In this document: piece by piece, positions 12,747 to 22,863 of the stretch | Position numbering within the stretch: the first letter of the stretch is position 1 | Layout of the letters: each line of letters opens with the position of its first letter | NCBI GenBank assembly: GCA_945919375.1 | Contig: CAMEJD010000001.1 | Location: 118,689 to 182,688, forward strand | Direction of reading: 5' to 3' | Length of the DNA stretch: 64,000 nucleotides | From: an uncultured Clostridia bacterium | Lineage (GTDB): Bacteria; Bacillota; Clostridia; Christensenellales; UBA1242 | Notes under the pieces: model-generated | Databases searched by the model: none | The model's input: only the letters and a program-made list of their open reading frames with translations | What the model was told of the DNA's origin: nothing | Translations under genes and position numbers: made by a program

Positions 12747-13313
12747 ATGAATATAATTTGGACAAGTTTAATGATATTAAGTTTATTTACACTTATTATC
12801 GTTTCACCAAATTTAATAATTTCAGCAATGATAGACACAAGCAAGAGTTGTGTTTCTTTGTGTATTGACTTACTGGCAATTTATGCTGTTTGGCTTGCAA
12901 TACTTGAAATTGTTGACAAATGTGGTCTTGGCGAAAAGTTGGCAAGTCTACTCTACAAACCAATTAAAAAGATATTTAAACTAACAGATAAAAATCAAAT
13001 TAAATATGTTGCAATGAACTTATCTTGCAACCTTCTTGGACTTGGAAATGCAAGCACACCAAGTGGAATTGAAGCAATTCGCCTTATGGATAAAGATTTG
13101 CCAAAGACAAGATTTGCAATGCTTATGCTTCTTGTTATAAATGCAATGGGGCTACAATTATTCCCCACAACAATAATAGGACTTAGAGCAAACTTACAAT
13201 CATCAAACCCAAGTGATATAATTTTGCCAACATTTCTTTCAACAATTATTCCAACCATTATTTGTGTTTTGTTTATGCATTTTGTTTATAAAATTAAGGA
13301 AAAGAAAAAATGA
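12747..13313 (+). CDS. spmA: Spore maturation protein A
   Basis: NLSCNLLGLGNASTPSGIEAIRLM; followed by spmB. Confidence 0.9.
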   Translation: MNIIWTSLMILSLFTLIIVSPNLIISAMIDTSKSCVSLCIDLLAIYAVWLAILEIVDKCGLGEKLASLLYKPIKKIFKLTDKNQIKYVAMNLSCNLLGLGNASTPSGIEAIRLMDKDLPKTRFAMLMLLVINAMGLQLFPTTIIGLRANLQSSNPSDIILPTFLSTIIPTIICVLFMHFVYKIKEKKK

Positions 13314-13816
13314 GTGTATATATTATCCCCATTCTAATTCTTATACTTATCATATATGCAACAATAAAAAAAGTTAATGTTTATAATTGCTTCACTTGTG
13401 GTGCAAAAAAGTCTTTTGATTTGGTGCTTTCAATATTTCCTTATATTGCATCAATTATGATTTGTGTGATGCTTTTTCGCTTATCTGGACTTGCAACTTT
13501 TTTGGTAAAAATACTTTCCCCATTATTCAATTTTTTAGGCATTCCAACCGAAGTTTGTGAATTGGTTTTGCTTAGGCCATTTACCGGGAGTGGAAGTTTG
13601 TCACTATTATCGGACATAATAAAAACTTATGGCGTTGATAGTTACATATCAAGGTGTGCTTGCTCAATTATGGGAAGCAGTGAAACAATTTTTTATGTTT
13701 CCAGTGTATACTTTGCAAATAGTAAAATAAAAAATATCACACCTGCAATTTTGGTTGCACTTTTTGGCAACTTGTTTAGTGCGATACTTTCTTGTCTTTT
13801 TTGTAAAATTATCTAA
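13310..13816 (+). CDS. spmB: Spore maturation protein B
   Basis: RPFTGSGSLSLLSDIIKTYGVDSYISRCACSIMGSSETIFYV. Confidence 0.9.
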   Translation: MSVYIIPILILILIIYATIKKVNVYNCFTCGAKKSFDLVLSIFPYIASIMICVMLFRLSGLATFLVKILSPLFNFLGIPTEVCELVLLRPFTGSGSLSLLSDIIKTYGVDSYISRCACSIMGSSETIFYVSSVYFANSKIKNITPAILVALFGNLFSAILSCLFCKII

Positions 13817-14622
13817 ATGTTCAAAGTTAAAGCAATTTGATAAACTTCATTTTTGGCAAGTTTCCTATTTTTTGCAACTGTTTTTATTGCTTCATTTTTA
13901 CTTAATCCTTGATTTATATATTGCAAAAGTTCGTCTTCAATCGAATTTTCAACTTTTTCAGTTTCCTTATTTTTATTCCCTTCAACAATCAATACATATT
14001 CGCCTTTTGGTTCAATGTCTTCAAATTCGCCCAATGTAAAATGTATAACTTTCTCATGAATTTTTGTAATTTCATTTACAAGGCAGGCTTTTCTTTCTCC
14101 AAGGTTTTGATATAAAAATTCAATGTCTTTTTTCACATTATATGGCGAAACATAAAAAATTAAGGTTGTTTCATATTGTTTGTATTTTTCAATTTGCATT
14201 TTGCGTTGTTTGTTTTGCTCTTGCAAAAAACCAACAAAGGTAAAACTTGAACTATCCATACCCGAAAGTAGTAGTGCCGACAAACTTGCCGATGCCCCTG
14301 GAATAACTGTGTATTCAATGTTATTTTCAATAAGTTTGTCAATAAGTATTTGACCCGGGTCGGAGATGACTGGCATACCAGCATCACTTATCACTGCAAT
14401 ATTTTTATTTTGTTTCGCAAGAGCAATAATTCCATCTGCACTAGATTTTTCATTGAACTTGTGATATGCAATCAATTTTTTTGATATTTGATAATGGTTT
14501 AAGAGTTTTAAAGAATTTCGTGTATCTTCACAAGCAATAATATCAACATCCTTCAAAACATCAAGCGCTCTTATTGTTATATCTTTCAAATTCCCAATTG
14601 GTGTTGCAACAAAATATATCAT
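13813..14622 (-). CDS. rsmI: 16S rRNA (cytidine1402-2'-O)-methyltransferase
   Basis: YFVATPIGNLKDITIRAL, CEDTRNSLKLL, VISDAGMPVISDPG. Confidence 0.95.
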   Translation of the reverse strand: MIYFVATPIGNLKDITIRALDVLKDVDIIACEDTRNSLKLLNHYQISKKLIAYHKFNEKSSADGIIALAKQNKNIAVISDAGMPVISDPGQILIDKLIENNIEYTVIPGASASLSALLLSGMDSSSFTFVGFLQEQNKQRKMQIEKYKQYETTLIFYVSPYNVKKDIEFLYQNLGERKACLVNEITKIHEKVIHFTLGEFEDIEPKGEYVLIVEGNKNKETEKVENSIEDELLQYINQGLSKNEAIKTVAKNRKLAKNEVYQIALTLNI

Positions 14623-14630
14623 AATTTCTC

Positions 14631-15362
14631 CTAACTATCTCTATATAATTTTTGAATGGTTGTAACATAATCTCCATCAAGGTTGTTTGTTACAAGTGTT
14701 GGCAAAACTTTCACCCCGCACTTTCCACATTTGTGACATTCAATATACACAGTATTTGCATCCTTGTTTATTGTCGGCTGTGCAAAAAATACTCTTTTGG
14801 GCGTTAACTTATATTTGTCAAGCAAAACAAATATTTCATCAAGTCTTTGTGCCGGATACACAAAATAGAACTTTCCACCAAATTTTAGTATTTTGCTTGC
14901 ACAACAAATAAGTTCTTCCAGTGTAAGATATTGCTCGTGTTTTGCTATTGCAATTTCTTCCTTTTCACTCTTTTTGCATACGTTGTTCTTATAATATGGT
15001 GGATTTGAGAAAACAACATCAACCGAATTTGCAAGATAATTTTTATAATTTTGAATTTTATCACAAATAATTTCAAAATTTTCCATTTTGTTGAATTCAA
15101 AATTCATCTTCGTAAGATTTGCATATTTTTCTTGCATTTCAAAGCAAATTATTTTTTGTGGAGTGCATTTATAGTTGACAAGAATCGATATAATCCCACT
15201 GCCCGAGCCAATTTCAACGCAAATATCTTTTTTTGTGGTCTTTATAAAGTTTGACAAAATAACACTATCGCTTGTAAAAGCATAGCCATCAATATATTGA
15301 TATAATTTTAACCCATTCAAATTTAGGTCATCAAGTCTTAAACTATTTGTCATTTTTTTCAA
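14631..15362 (-). CDS. tRNA1(Val) (adenine-N6)-methyltransferase-like
   Basis: GSGSGIISIL, SNPPYYKN; YfiC/TrmN6-type. Confidence 0.85.
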   Translation of the reverse strand: MKKMTNSLRLDDLNLNGLKLYQYIDGYAFTSDSVILSNFIKTTKKDICVEIGSGSGIISILVNYKCTPQKIICFEMQEKYANLTKMNFEFNKMENFEIICDKIQNYKNYLANSVDVVFSNPPYYKNNVCKKSEKEEIAIAKHEQYLTLEELICCASKILKFGGKFYFVYPAQRLDEIFVLLDKYKLTPKRVFFAQPTINKDANTVYIECHKCGKCGVKVLPTLVTNNLDGDYVTTIQKLYRDS

Positions 15363-16164
15363 ACTTAATTTGCCCTACTTCATATTCTTTTAGTTCAGTT
15401 GTATCGCCTTTTACAAACTTTACTTGAACCTTCTTTTTGAGTAAATTGTTATAAACAACTTGTCCTTTTCCATCTGGAGTTTCCACAAAAGCATTAACTT
15501 TGGGCATTTGTTTTAAAAGTTCAACATAACCATCGTTTTCATAAGATAAGCAACACATAAGCCTTCCACAAAGTCCACTTATATTTGCGGGGTTTAAACT
15601 TAGCCCTTGATTTTTTGCCATTTTTATTGTTGAATGCTCAAAATCTTTTAAGAATAAATTACAGCAAACCTGTCTTCCACAAGGTCCAATTCCACCAAGT
15701 AATTGAGTTTCATTTCTTGAGCCAATTTGCCTTAGTTCTATTCTTATCTTAAAGCAACTTGCAAGTTCTTTCACAAGTTCCCTAAAATCTACTCTATCGT
15801 CACTTGTAAAGTTTATTATAACTTTACTTCTTTCCAAATTAAGTTCAGCAGAAACAATTTTCATATCAAGTTTAAGTTTCTCAGCCAATGTTTCGGTTTT
15901 TGCTTTTATTTCTTTTTGCTTTTCCAAGTTTTCTTTTTTTTGGGCAATATCTTTGTCTGTTGCCAATCTTAAAACATTTTTAAGTTTGTCTTTTAATTCA
16001 AGTTCGTCAACATATGTTATCTCACTGCTCACATAACCCAATTCACTTCCACGAACAGTGTCAACAACAACTGCATCATTTGGTTTTAAATCAAAACCAT
16101 TTGGCGAAAATGTGTAGGTTTTTCCATCATCTTCATATCTAATTTCAACCTTTGCTATTTGCAT
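15343..16164 (-). CDS. ricT: PSP1 domain protein (RicT/YaaT-like)
   Basis: Cys-rich LLGGIGPCGRQVCCNLFL...GLCGRLMCCLSYE; next to holB. Confidence 0.87.
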   Translation of the reverse strand: MQIAKVEIRYEDDGKTYTFSPNGFDLKPNDAVVVDTVRGSELGYVSSEITYVDELELKDKLKNVLRLATDKDIAQKKENLEKQKEIKAKTETLAEKLKLDMKIVSAELNLERSKVIINFTSDDRVDFRELVKELASCFKIRIELRQIGSRNETQLLGGIGPCGRQVCCNLFLKDFEHSTIKMAKNQGLSLNPANISGLCGRLMCCLSYENDGYVELLKQMPKVNAFVETPDGKGQVVYNNLLKKKVQVKFVKGDTTELKEYEVGQIKFEKNDK

Positions 16165-17120
16165 AAGTATTTAACCTCCAAGTCTTTTATGAGTAATGTT
16201 TGCAAAATAAGACTAATTGCAACATTAGAAAACTGTCTTTTGTTTGCATCATCAATATTATAGATTATATTTTGTAAGGAAAGAATTGAGTATTCGTCCT
16301 TCACTTGTTCAAATTTCGATATCAAATTTACATTTAACGCAAGTTGCTTTTGCCCCAATTTTAACATAAGGACATCCCGATACATATTTGATAAATTTTC
16401 TAGTATTATATTAAAAGTTTCTTTATCTAATTTTTGTGGTAAATAATCAATAATACTCGCAGTGCTTTTTAGATTGCACACAATGTTTTGACACAAAGTG
16501 TAAATCTTTAAAAAACTATCATTTTGCAAAATATTTCTTGTTTTTCCAATATATCCACCGCCAAGTTCCATTGCCAATGTAAAATGGTCATTTAGCCTAT
16601 TTTTTTCAAATAATTTTTCAATTTCTTCTTTTTTTAGTGGTTCAACCTGCTTTTTTACAAGTCTTGAAATTACAGTTGGCAAAACTTTATTAAGATTTGT
16701 TGTTGATACCAAAAAGATTACGTTTTGAGGTGGTTCTTCCAAAGTTTTTAAAAGTTTGTTTTGTGCCTCTTCGCTTGAATTGTCAATATCATTTATCACA
16801 ATAATTTTTTTGTTTGCAATCATAGGTTTTTTTATTGCTTCCAAAGTTACCTGCTTTGAATCTTCAACCGACAAACTTTTCCCCTTTGGAAATTCCACAA
16901 TATCCGGATGTGTGCCTTCCATAACCTTTATACAATCAGGGCAAGATTTACAACCATTTTTATCACACATAATAGACCTTGCAATATTGTGAATAAACTG
17001 CCAATTTGACTCACTATCATTGCCATAAAAAAGATAGCCGGAAACAAGTTTTCCCAACTTTTTCTCTTGCATAATGCCATTATATACATCATTATTACTG
17101 TAACAATCTATAAATTCCAC
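16155..17120 (-). CDS. holB: DNA polymerase III delta' subunit
   Basis: CKSCPDC, EEAQNKLLKTLEEPPQNVIFLVST. Confidence 0.88.
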   Translation of the reverse strand: MEFIDCYSNNDVYNGIMQEKKLGKLVSGYLFYGNDSESNWQFIHNIARSIMCDKNGCKSCPDCIKVMEGTHPDIVEFPKGKSLSVEDSKQVTLEAIKKPMIANKKIIVINDIDNSSEEAQNKLLKTLEEPPQNVIFLVSTTNLNKVLPTVISRLVKKQVEPLKKEEIEKLFEKNRLNDHFTLAMELGGGYIGKTRNILQNDSFLKIYTLCQNIVCNLKSTASIIDYLPQKLDKETFNIILENLSNMYRDVLMLKLGQKQLALNVNLISKFEQVKDEYSILSLQNIIYNIDDANKRQFSNVAISLILQTLLIKDLEVKYLCK

Positions 17121-17216
17121 AAATAGATTTTAGCACATAACACAAAAATAGAAAAGTGATTTTTATAAAAAGAAAAGCATAACAAATAAAAAAGTTGGCA
17201 ATAGGCCAACCCAAAA

Positions 17217-17759
17217 CTAATATTTATATTTTCTTATTTCAGCATTGTCAAATAGTGCAAGGTCATCATAAACATATTTATCAACAAAACCGTGCTTAAT
17301 TATGTAATCAATGTAACCTGCATTACAATTGTGAGTTACAACCAAAACATTTTCATATGGATATTTTTGTTTTAATGTTCTTAAAAACTTTTTATCTCTT
17401 TCAAATACATCATCATAACTCTCTAAATGATATTCTTTTGACCTTTCATGCTTTTTTATTCTTTCTTGTTCAGTTAAGGAACTATTAAGTCTTCCTGCAA
17501 AATCGCCTTGGTCAACTTCAATTATATCTTCGTCCTTTATTATCTTTACATTGTGATATTTATTAACAATATTGGCAGTTTGCATTGTTCTTTTTATCGG
17601 AGAACAAATAATAACATCAAATTTAACATCTTTATACATTTGTGCAGTATTTTCAACTTGTTCTTTTCCTGTTTTACTTAACATATTATTCCTTCGGCCT
17701 TGAATTATTCCTTTCTCGTTCCAATTTGTTCTACCATGACGCATAACATACAAATTCAT
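17217..17759 (-). CDS. histidine phosphatase family (phosphoglycerate mutase-like)
   Basis: YVMRHGRTNWNEKG RHG motif. Confidence 0.85.
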   Translation of the reverse strand: MNLYVMRHGRTNWNEKGIIQGRRNNMLSKTGKEQVENTAQMYKDVKFDVIICSPIKRTMQTANIVNKYHNVKIIKDEDIIEVDQGDFAGRLNSSLTEQERIKKHERSKEYHLESYDDVFERDKKFLRTLKQKYPYENVLVVTHNCNAGYIDYIIKHGFVDKYVYDDLALFDNAEIRKYKY

Positions 17760-17785
17760 TATTTTTTCTCCTTATTTCGTGCTTT

Positions 17786-18376
17786 TTAATTCTTTTTTAC
17801 TTCTTTTAACAATTTTTCATAACAAGAAAAGCAAACTGCCTCATAACTCGAATTCCCACCAAGTAATATTTCATCTCCATCAACAGATATTTTCCCATCA
17901 ATAAGTCTTGCATTTACATTCGCCTTTTTGCCACACCTACAAACTGACTTTATTTCATGTAAGGAATCGGCAATTTCAACAAGTCTTTTTGACCCTTCAA
18001 ATAATTCTGTTTTAAAGTTTGTTAAAAGCCCATAGCAAAGAACTGGAACAAACTCCGAAACTTCCTTTAACTGTTCAACTTGTTCTTTTGTCAAAAATTG
18101 TGCTTCATCCACAATAACAACATCACGACTATTTAGATAACCTTTGTCTTTTACAAATTCAAACAAATTTTGTTCACAAGAAAACGTATAACACTTTGAC
18201 CAAAGTCCAATTCTACTTTTTACAACAATTTCACCATTTTGCTCATCTCGCTTGTCTATGCAAGATTTTATCAAAAGTACCCTAAACCCACGCTCTTCAT
18301 AATTAAACTTGCACATTAGTGCCGATGCAGTTTTTGAACTACCCATTGTCCCAAATTTAAAATATAATTTTGCCAT
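17786..18376 (-). CDS. tdk: Thymidine kinase
   Basis: FGTMGSSKTASAL P-loop, VVIVDEAQFL, C-terminal Zn-binding Cys. Confidence 0.93.
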   Translation of the reverse strand: MAKLYFKFGTMGSSKTASALMCKFNYEERGFRVLLIKSCIDKRDEQNGEIVVKSRIGLWSKCYTFSCEQNLFEFVKDKGYLNSRDVVIVDEAQFLTKEQVEQLKEVSEFVPVLCYGLLTNFKTELFEGSKRLVEIADSLHEIKSVCRCGKKANVNARLIDGKISVDGDEILLGGNSSYEAVCFSCYEKLLKEVKKN

Positions 18377-18421
18377 TTATACTCCTTTAAACAAAAAACC
18401 TTGGTTTTGCCAAGGTCTTTA

Positions 18422-18496
18422 TGGAGCTAATGACGGGAATCGGACCCGTGACCTCTCGCTTACCAAGCGAGTGCACTACCGCTGTGCTACATTAGC
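18422..18496 (-). tRNA. tRNA-Thr(GGT), CCA encoded
   Basis: Cloverleaf: acceptor GCTAATG/CATTAGC, anticodon stem CTCGC-TTGGTAA-GCGAG. Confidence 0.95.
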
Positions 18497-18590
18497 AAAT
18501 TCTCATTGAGTATATCAAATATACTCAACGATGTCAAATGATAAATTTTAATGGATTCAAATATTTTATGGTTGAACACATATTCAATTA

Positions 18591-19484
18591 TCAAATATTA
18601 CTATCTATAAATTCCAAGATGTCATAAGCCCTGCTATTGTCTTCATTAAGAAACTCATGCCTACTATCTTTATACAATTTTAATTGAACATTTGTGCAAC
18701 CAATCTTTTTGTAGTAATTATACAAATTCTTTGTCCCCTTGCCCATATCACCAACCGGGTCGTCTTTGCCCGAAATGATTAGAATTGCAAGATTTTTGGG
18801 AAACGAGTTTTTATAAGATTTTGTATAAAGTTTGTTTAACCCTCTAAAAAAATTGTAATAAAAGTTATAACTGCATACAAATAAGCAAAATGGATCACTA
18901 AAATACTTTTCGTTATTTTCTTTGCTTGTGGATAAAAAACAATTGTCTTTAAATTTTTTATCATAAGCATTAAATGTAAGTTTTTTAATCAATTTTGCAG
19001 GTTTTTGTTTCCCTTTAAAAACACATCCCACTTTTGCAACAAATTGACCAAATCTTGTTGAGATTCTTGAATTTTTACTACTTCCACCAATAACAACAGC
19101 ATCAAGATAATTCCCATACTTACCGATAAAATATTGCGTTAAGAATGAACCATAACTAAATCCAAAAAGAATATATGGCAACTTTGGATATTTTTCTTTT
19201 GTTATGTCCAACAACTTCTTCATATCAAGAATGGTATCAAAAAACATTTCTCCGTCACAATATCCCAAACTTTCTGGATTTGTATTACCATGTCCTCGAT
19301 GATCATCAGCAACAACAATATATCCATTTTGATTAAATAACTTTGCGATATTATCATATCTTTGAGCATACTCAACCATTCCATGGGCAATTTGAATTAT
19401 TCCTTTTGGATTTTCAACATCATTCCACTCATAATATGTTATAATTTGATTTTTATTTTCAAATGTTAATTTTTCCATAACCAT
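18591..19484 (-). CDS. alpha/beta hydrolase (monoacylglycerol lipase-like)
   Basis: IAHGMVEYAQRYDNIAKLFNQNGYIVVADDHRGHG, GFSYGSFL. Confidence 0.85.
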   Translation of the reverse strand: MVMEKLTFENKNQIITYYEWNDVENPKGIIQIAHGMVEYAQRYDNIAKLFNQNGYIVVADDHRGHGNTNPESLGYCDGEMFFDTILDMKKLLDITKEKYPKLPYILFGFSYGSFLTQYFIGKYGNYLDAVVIGGSSKNSRISTRFGQFVAKVGCVFKGKQKPAKLIKKLTFNAYDKKFKDNCFLSTSKENNEKYFSDPFCLFVCSYNFYYNFFRGLNKLYTKSYKNSFPKNLAILIISGKDDPVGDMGKGTKNLYNYYKKIGCTNVQLKLYKDSRHEFLNEDNSRAYDILEFIDSNI

Positions 19485-19811
19485 CTACACTACTTTTAAA
19501 TAAAATTTTTCTTGATTTTGTTTTGCCTTCCCCAATTTTAGCAAAATTTGATAATCACTTTCATTGTTTGATATTTTTAACATTTGTAATAAATCTTTGC
19601 GTTTTTTTACTTGAATTACAATTTTTTTGAAAAAATTAAACAAATTTTGAGATATTTTTAAATTACTTCCATACAAATTATAATCTGTTAGATTTAGAAA
19701 ATAATTATTTTTTGCGTAGTTTTCATTTTCAATATTGCTATCATAGGTATAAATGTTTCCATTATAATTTAATGTTCCAAGTTTTTTATCCTTAAAATAG
19801 AGTTCTACCAT
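19485..19811 (-). CDS. HipA N-terminal-subdomain-like small protein (HipS-like)
   Basis: ELYFKDKKLGTLNYNGNIYTYDS and LFNFFKKIV...YQILLKLGKAK resemble the HipA N-subdomain 1; overlaps the upstream kinase gene. Confidence 0.55.
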   Translation of the reverse strand: MVELYFKDKKLGTLNYNGNIYTYDSNIENENYAKNNYFLNLTDYNLYGSNLKISQNLFNFFKKIVIQVKKRKDLLQMLKISNNESDYQILLKLGKAKQNQEKFYLKVV

Positions 19812-20917
19812 ATAAGCTCCTTTATATCATCATCTTTTTGTTCGTCCATATCAATAACAATTCGATTTCGATTTTTTAGTGATATCATACTTTGGTCATA
19901 GGCATTTGTAGATAATATCGTGGCACTTGCTCTCTCAATACCTTTTGGGACTTTTATTCTTATATCTTTTACACTTTTATATAAAAAAGCATCATCTTTA
20001 TTTAATTTTGCAATTTTTAGATATTTTTTTATTAAATTTAACCTTATTTTATATGTTTTTTTGACAACTTCAATTTTGTTTTGTCTAATTTTTGCTGGAT
20101 ACAATTCTACAATTTCATCAACCATTTTATCAAAATCAAGAGCCAAAAGTCTGGAATAAACTTCTTCCAATTTGTTGTTATTTTGTATTTCTTTGCATAT
20201 AAAATAAGCAATATTTTTTGAATATAAATTTATTCCTATATCCGAACTTTGTCTGTTACTCATTGACAAACAAACCTCGCCCTCTCTCATCATATATATA
20301 ATATCGCCAAGAGTTGAACAGTCATAATTAAGACATCTACCATTATCAAACATCGGTGCAAGTCTTACAAAGTCCTTGCCATTTTCTTTTGAAAACAAAA
20401 ATTCAATATTTCCAAAATGTCTATCATATTGAAATAATAAGTAATCAATAAGACAAGTTTCTTTTAAACTTTCAATCAAATTATTATCAACTTCAAAGCC
20501 CAAAAGTTTCAATTTTTCAACAATTTCTTCAATCTCTTCAACACTATACCCAAGTCTTTTCACATCAACTCGCACAAAATAATCACTGTATTTTTCAACT
20601 AACTTTGCAAGCGATATTTGAGTTTCGTGTTTATCTGTTAAGTATGATTCAACAATGACCCCCGTTTGCTTGTTGATATTATCAACAGCTGGATAAACAT
20701 TTACGCAATTTACACCAATTTTGTGACATAAATAACTTACAATAAGTTCATAAAATCCAAGATTGTTTTCATCATCTATTTTGTATAAATAAGTTATATC
20801 ATCTTTCTTTAGCCAAATTTTTTCTTCTATGCCCGAAAGTTCAAATTCACCCGCATTTATATCTTTTGCATTTACATCTATACATTTTTTTAATAGATTG
20901 ATGTTAAAGTCTTTCAT
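19805..20917 (-). CDS. HipA-like Ser/Thr kinase (core domain only)
   Basis: LLFQYDRHFGNIEFLF catalytic loop (D-x-H-x-x-N) and APMFDNGRCL (DFG-equivalent) as in HipA-C. Confidence 0.75.
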   Translation of the reverse strand: MKDFNINLLKKCIDVNAKDINAGEFELSGIEEKIWLKKDDITYLYKIDDENNLGFYELIVSYLCHKIGVNCVNVYPAVDNINKQTGVIVESYLTDKHETQISLAKLVEKYSDYFVRVDVKRLGYSVEEIEEIVEKLKLLGFEVDNNLIESLKETCLIDYLLFQYDRHFGNIEFLFSKENGKDFVRLAPMFDNGRCLNYDCSTLGDIIYMMREGEVCLSMSNRQSSDIGINLYSKNIAYFICKEIQNNNKLEEVYSRLLALDFDKMVDEIVELYPAKIRQNKIEVVKKTYKIRLNLIKKYLKIAKLNKDDAFLYKSVKDIRIKVPKGIERASATILSTNAYDQSMISLKNRNRIVIDMDEQKDDDIKELIW

Positions 20918-21019
20918 AAATTCCCTTTATTTCAATATATAATAAGAATTAACTTTTGTCAATAATGCCACAAAAAAATCACTTTATGCACAATAATTTT
21001 TGTACATAAAGCGACACTC

Positions 21020-21442
21020 TTACAAATATACAAAAGTTAAAACTATTCCCGCAATAATTATTACAAGCATTAACAAAAATATTGAAAGTGCAACAAACCC
21101 TAATGGTTTTTTGTTAAGCAATAATTGTTTAATTATCAAATTTAACGAAAGTATTAGATATACAAAAGGATAAAAAATAACCGATAATCCCAAGATTATT
21201 ACAATGATTCCAAAGAATACTGACGAACTATCAATTAAACTAAATCCCCAAAAAACAAAAGCAAAACACATTGCAAAAACTATTGCACCAAGTATTGAAT
21301 ACAAAATTGATTTTTTTGCAAAAACTGTGCTATTTTGTTTTGATTCTGGATTTGCTTTGATATCGTTATATGCGGATTTTATATCAATAAATTTGCCAAA
21401 TACCTTAAATAGTAGGTTAAAAATTCCATTATTTTTTGCCAT
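21020..21442 (-). CDS. hypothetical membrane protein
   Basis: hydrophobic segments, RBS. Confidence 0.5.
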   Translation of the reverse strand: MAKNNGIFNLLFKVFGKFIDIKSAYNDIKANPESKQNSTVFAKKSILYSILGAIVFAMCFAFVFWGFSLIDSSSVFFGIIVIILGLSVIFYPFVYLILSLNLIIKQLLLNKKPLGFVALSIFLLMLVIIIAGIVLTFVYL

Positions 21443-21456
21443 TTTCTGTTTCTCCT

Positions 21457-22242
21457 TTAGATTCTTCGCATTTCTCTTTTTTTATTTTTGACCATAACAA
21501 GACTTTTGTTTAAGTTTAAAAAATCTTGTTGTTTTTCTTGTGGAAGAGTTGCAAACCATTGTTGTTCCTTTTTCCTTTCTTTTTGAATTATGACCGTAAG
21601 AGCAACACAAACTGCAAAAAGCAAGAATAATACAACAATACTACAAATTCCAAAGACACCACTTCCCATACCTTGACACAAGAATACAACTGCCAATAAA
21701 AGTGATAATATTGAGCAAATAGTCAAAAATACGACAAATTTTTTTATTTCAAAACCCATCGCCATTTCTTGTTTTGACATTTTTGCAAAGCTCAAGTTTT
21801 TTCGTGCAAGGTTAATTGTCACAATAAACACGGGAATTGGCAACAATGATAAAATAACAAGAACCATAGCAACCACCCAACTTGCTATTCCAACAAAACC
21901 ACTTAACCCTAATGAATTTTGCAAAGTATCATAATTTGTCAAATCGTGCGATTTGTTTGCAATTTCAACAATTGCACTGAATATATTCGTGTAGATATAC
22001 ATTACAATTGTTCCAACAATCATAGCAAGTGCCAAAGCAAAAAATAATATTGCTATAATGTTGAATATCTTTCTAGACTTTTGAGGTTTATTTAGTTCAT
22101 AGTTAAGAAAAGGGACTGTGATTCCATACTCAAGTCCTTTTTTTCTCAGTTTATTTACTTGTTTTTGCATATATGGGCTAAAACTATTTTTTTCAATTTC
22201 TTCCCCACAATTTGCAATTCCTTTGTTTAAGGTCTCTTCCAT
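21457..22242 (-). CDS. hypothetical multi-pass membrane protein
   Basis: hydrophobic segments. Confidence 0.55.
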   Translation of the reverse strand: MEETLNKGIANCGEEIEKNSFSPYMQKQVNKLRKKGLEYGITVPFLNYELNKPQKSRKIFNIIAILFFALALAMIVGTIVMYIYTNIFSAIVEIANKSHDLTNYDTLQNSLGLSGFVGIASWVVAMVLVILSLLPIPVFIVTINLARKNLSFAKMSKQEMAMGFEIKKFVVFLTICSILSLLLAVVFLCQGMGSGVFGICSIVVLFLLFAVCVALTVIIQKERKKEQQWFATLPQEKQQDFLNLNKSLVMVKNKKREMRRI

Positions 22243-22275
22243 ATATTCCCCCTTATATGAGAGTAAACTATTTAT

Positions 22276-22818
22276 TTATTGTTTTTGGTCGTATCTTCTT
22301 CCACAATATGGACATTTTGGTTTTGCATTACCAATCATTTCAATTGGTGCACCACAACCCAAACATACACCAGTTTTGATATGACCTTCTTTTTCAAGTA
22401 ATTCATTTTTTGATAAAACTTTTTTGTCTTTTGGAACAATATATTTCCCGTCAACAATCTCAAAGCCCATTAAATAACCTTGTGCAATAAGGTATTGCAC
22501 ATTTTTAAGCATTTCTTCACTTTTCTTTCCATATATTGAAGCAAGTTCATCAATACTTTGAATGTTATTTTTTATAATTTGGTTACAAACATTTTGATAA
22601 ACTTTCATTTCACCAAACTTTATCCAAACTATTGGACATCCATAAAAACCTAGAACAGTTAATATTATTCCAATGGTTAAAAGTATACTACTTTTTGATG
22701 CTCCAAAAATTATCAAAAAAATTCCAACAGGTAAAAACACTGTAAAGATTAAAGAAAAACATAATAATTTTATAACTTTCTTATCCATAACAATTTGATT
22801 ATAACATAAATATATCAA
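22276..22818 (-). CDS. membrane protein with C-terminal zinc ribbon
   Basis: CLGCGAPIEMIGNAKPKCPYCGRRY. Confidence 0.6.
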   Translation of the reverse strand: MIYLCYNQIVMDKKVIKLLCFSLIFTVFLPVGIFLIIFGASKSSILLTIGIILTVLGFYGCPIVWIKFGEMKVYQNVCNQIIKNNIQSIDELASIYGKKSEEMLKNVQYLIAQGYLMGFEIVDGKYIVPKDKKVLSKNELLEKEGHIKTGVCLGCGAPIEMIGNAKPKCPYCGRRYDQKQ

Positions 22819-22863
22819 ATCACAAAGAAAAAAAATACCAAGTTTCGCTTGGTATTTTACTTT

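Noticed and set aside
12995-13258. Antisense ORF in spmA
   Set aside because: Shadow ORF of a well-supported gene; same reasoning for other antisense ORFs in the track.
18309-18509. ORF containing GANDGNRTRDLSLTKRVHYRC
   Set aside because: Translation through tRNA-Thr on the opposite strand.
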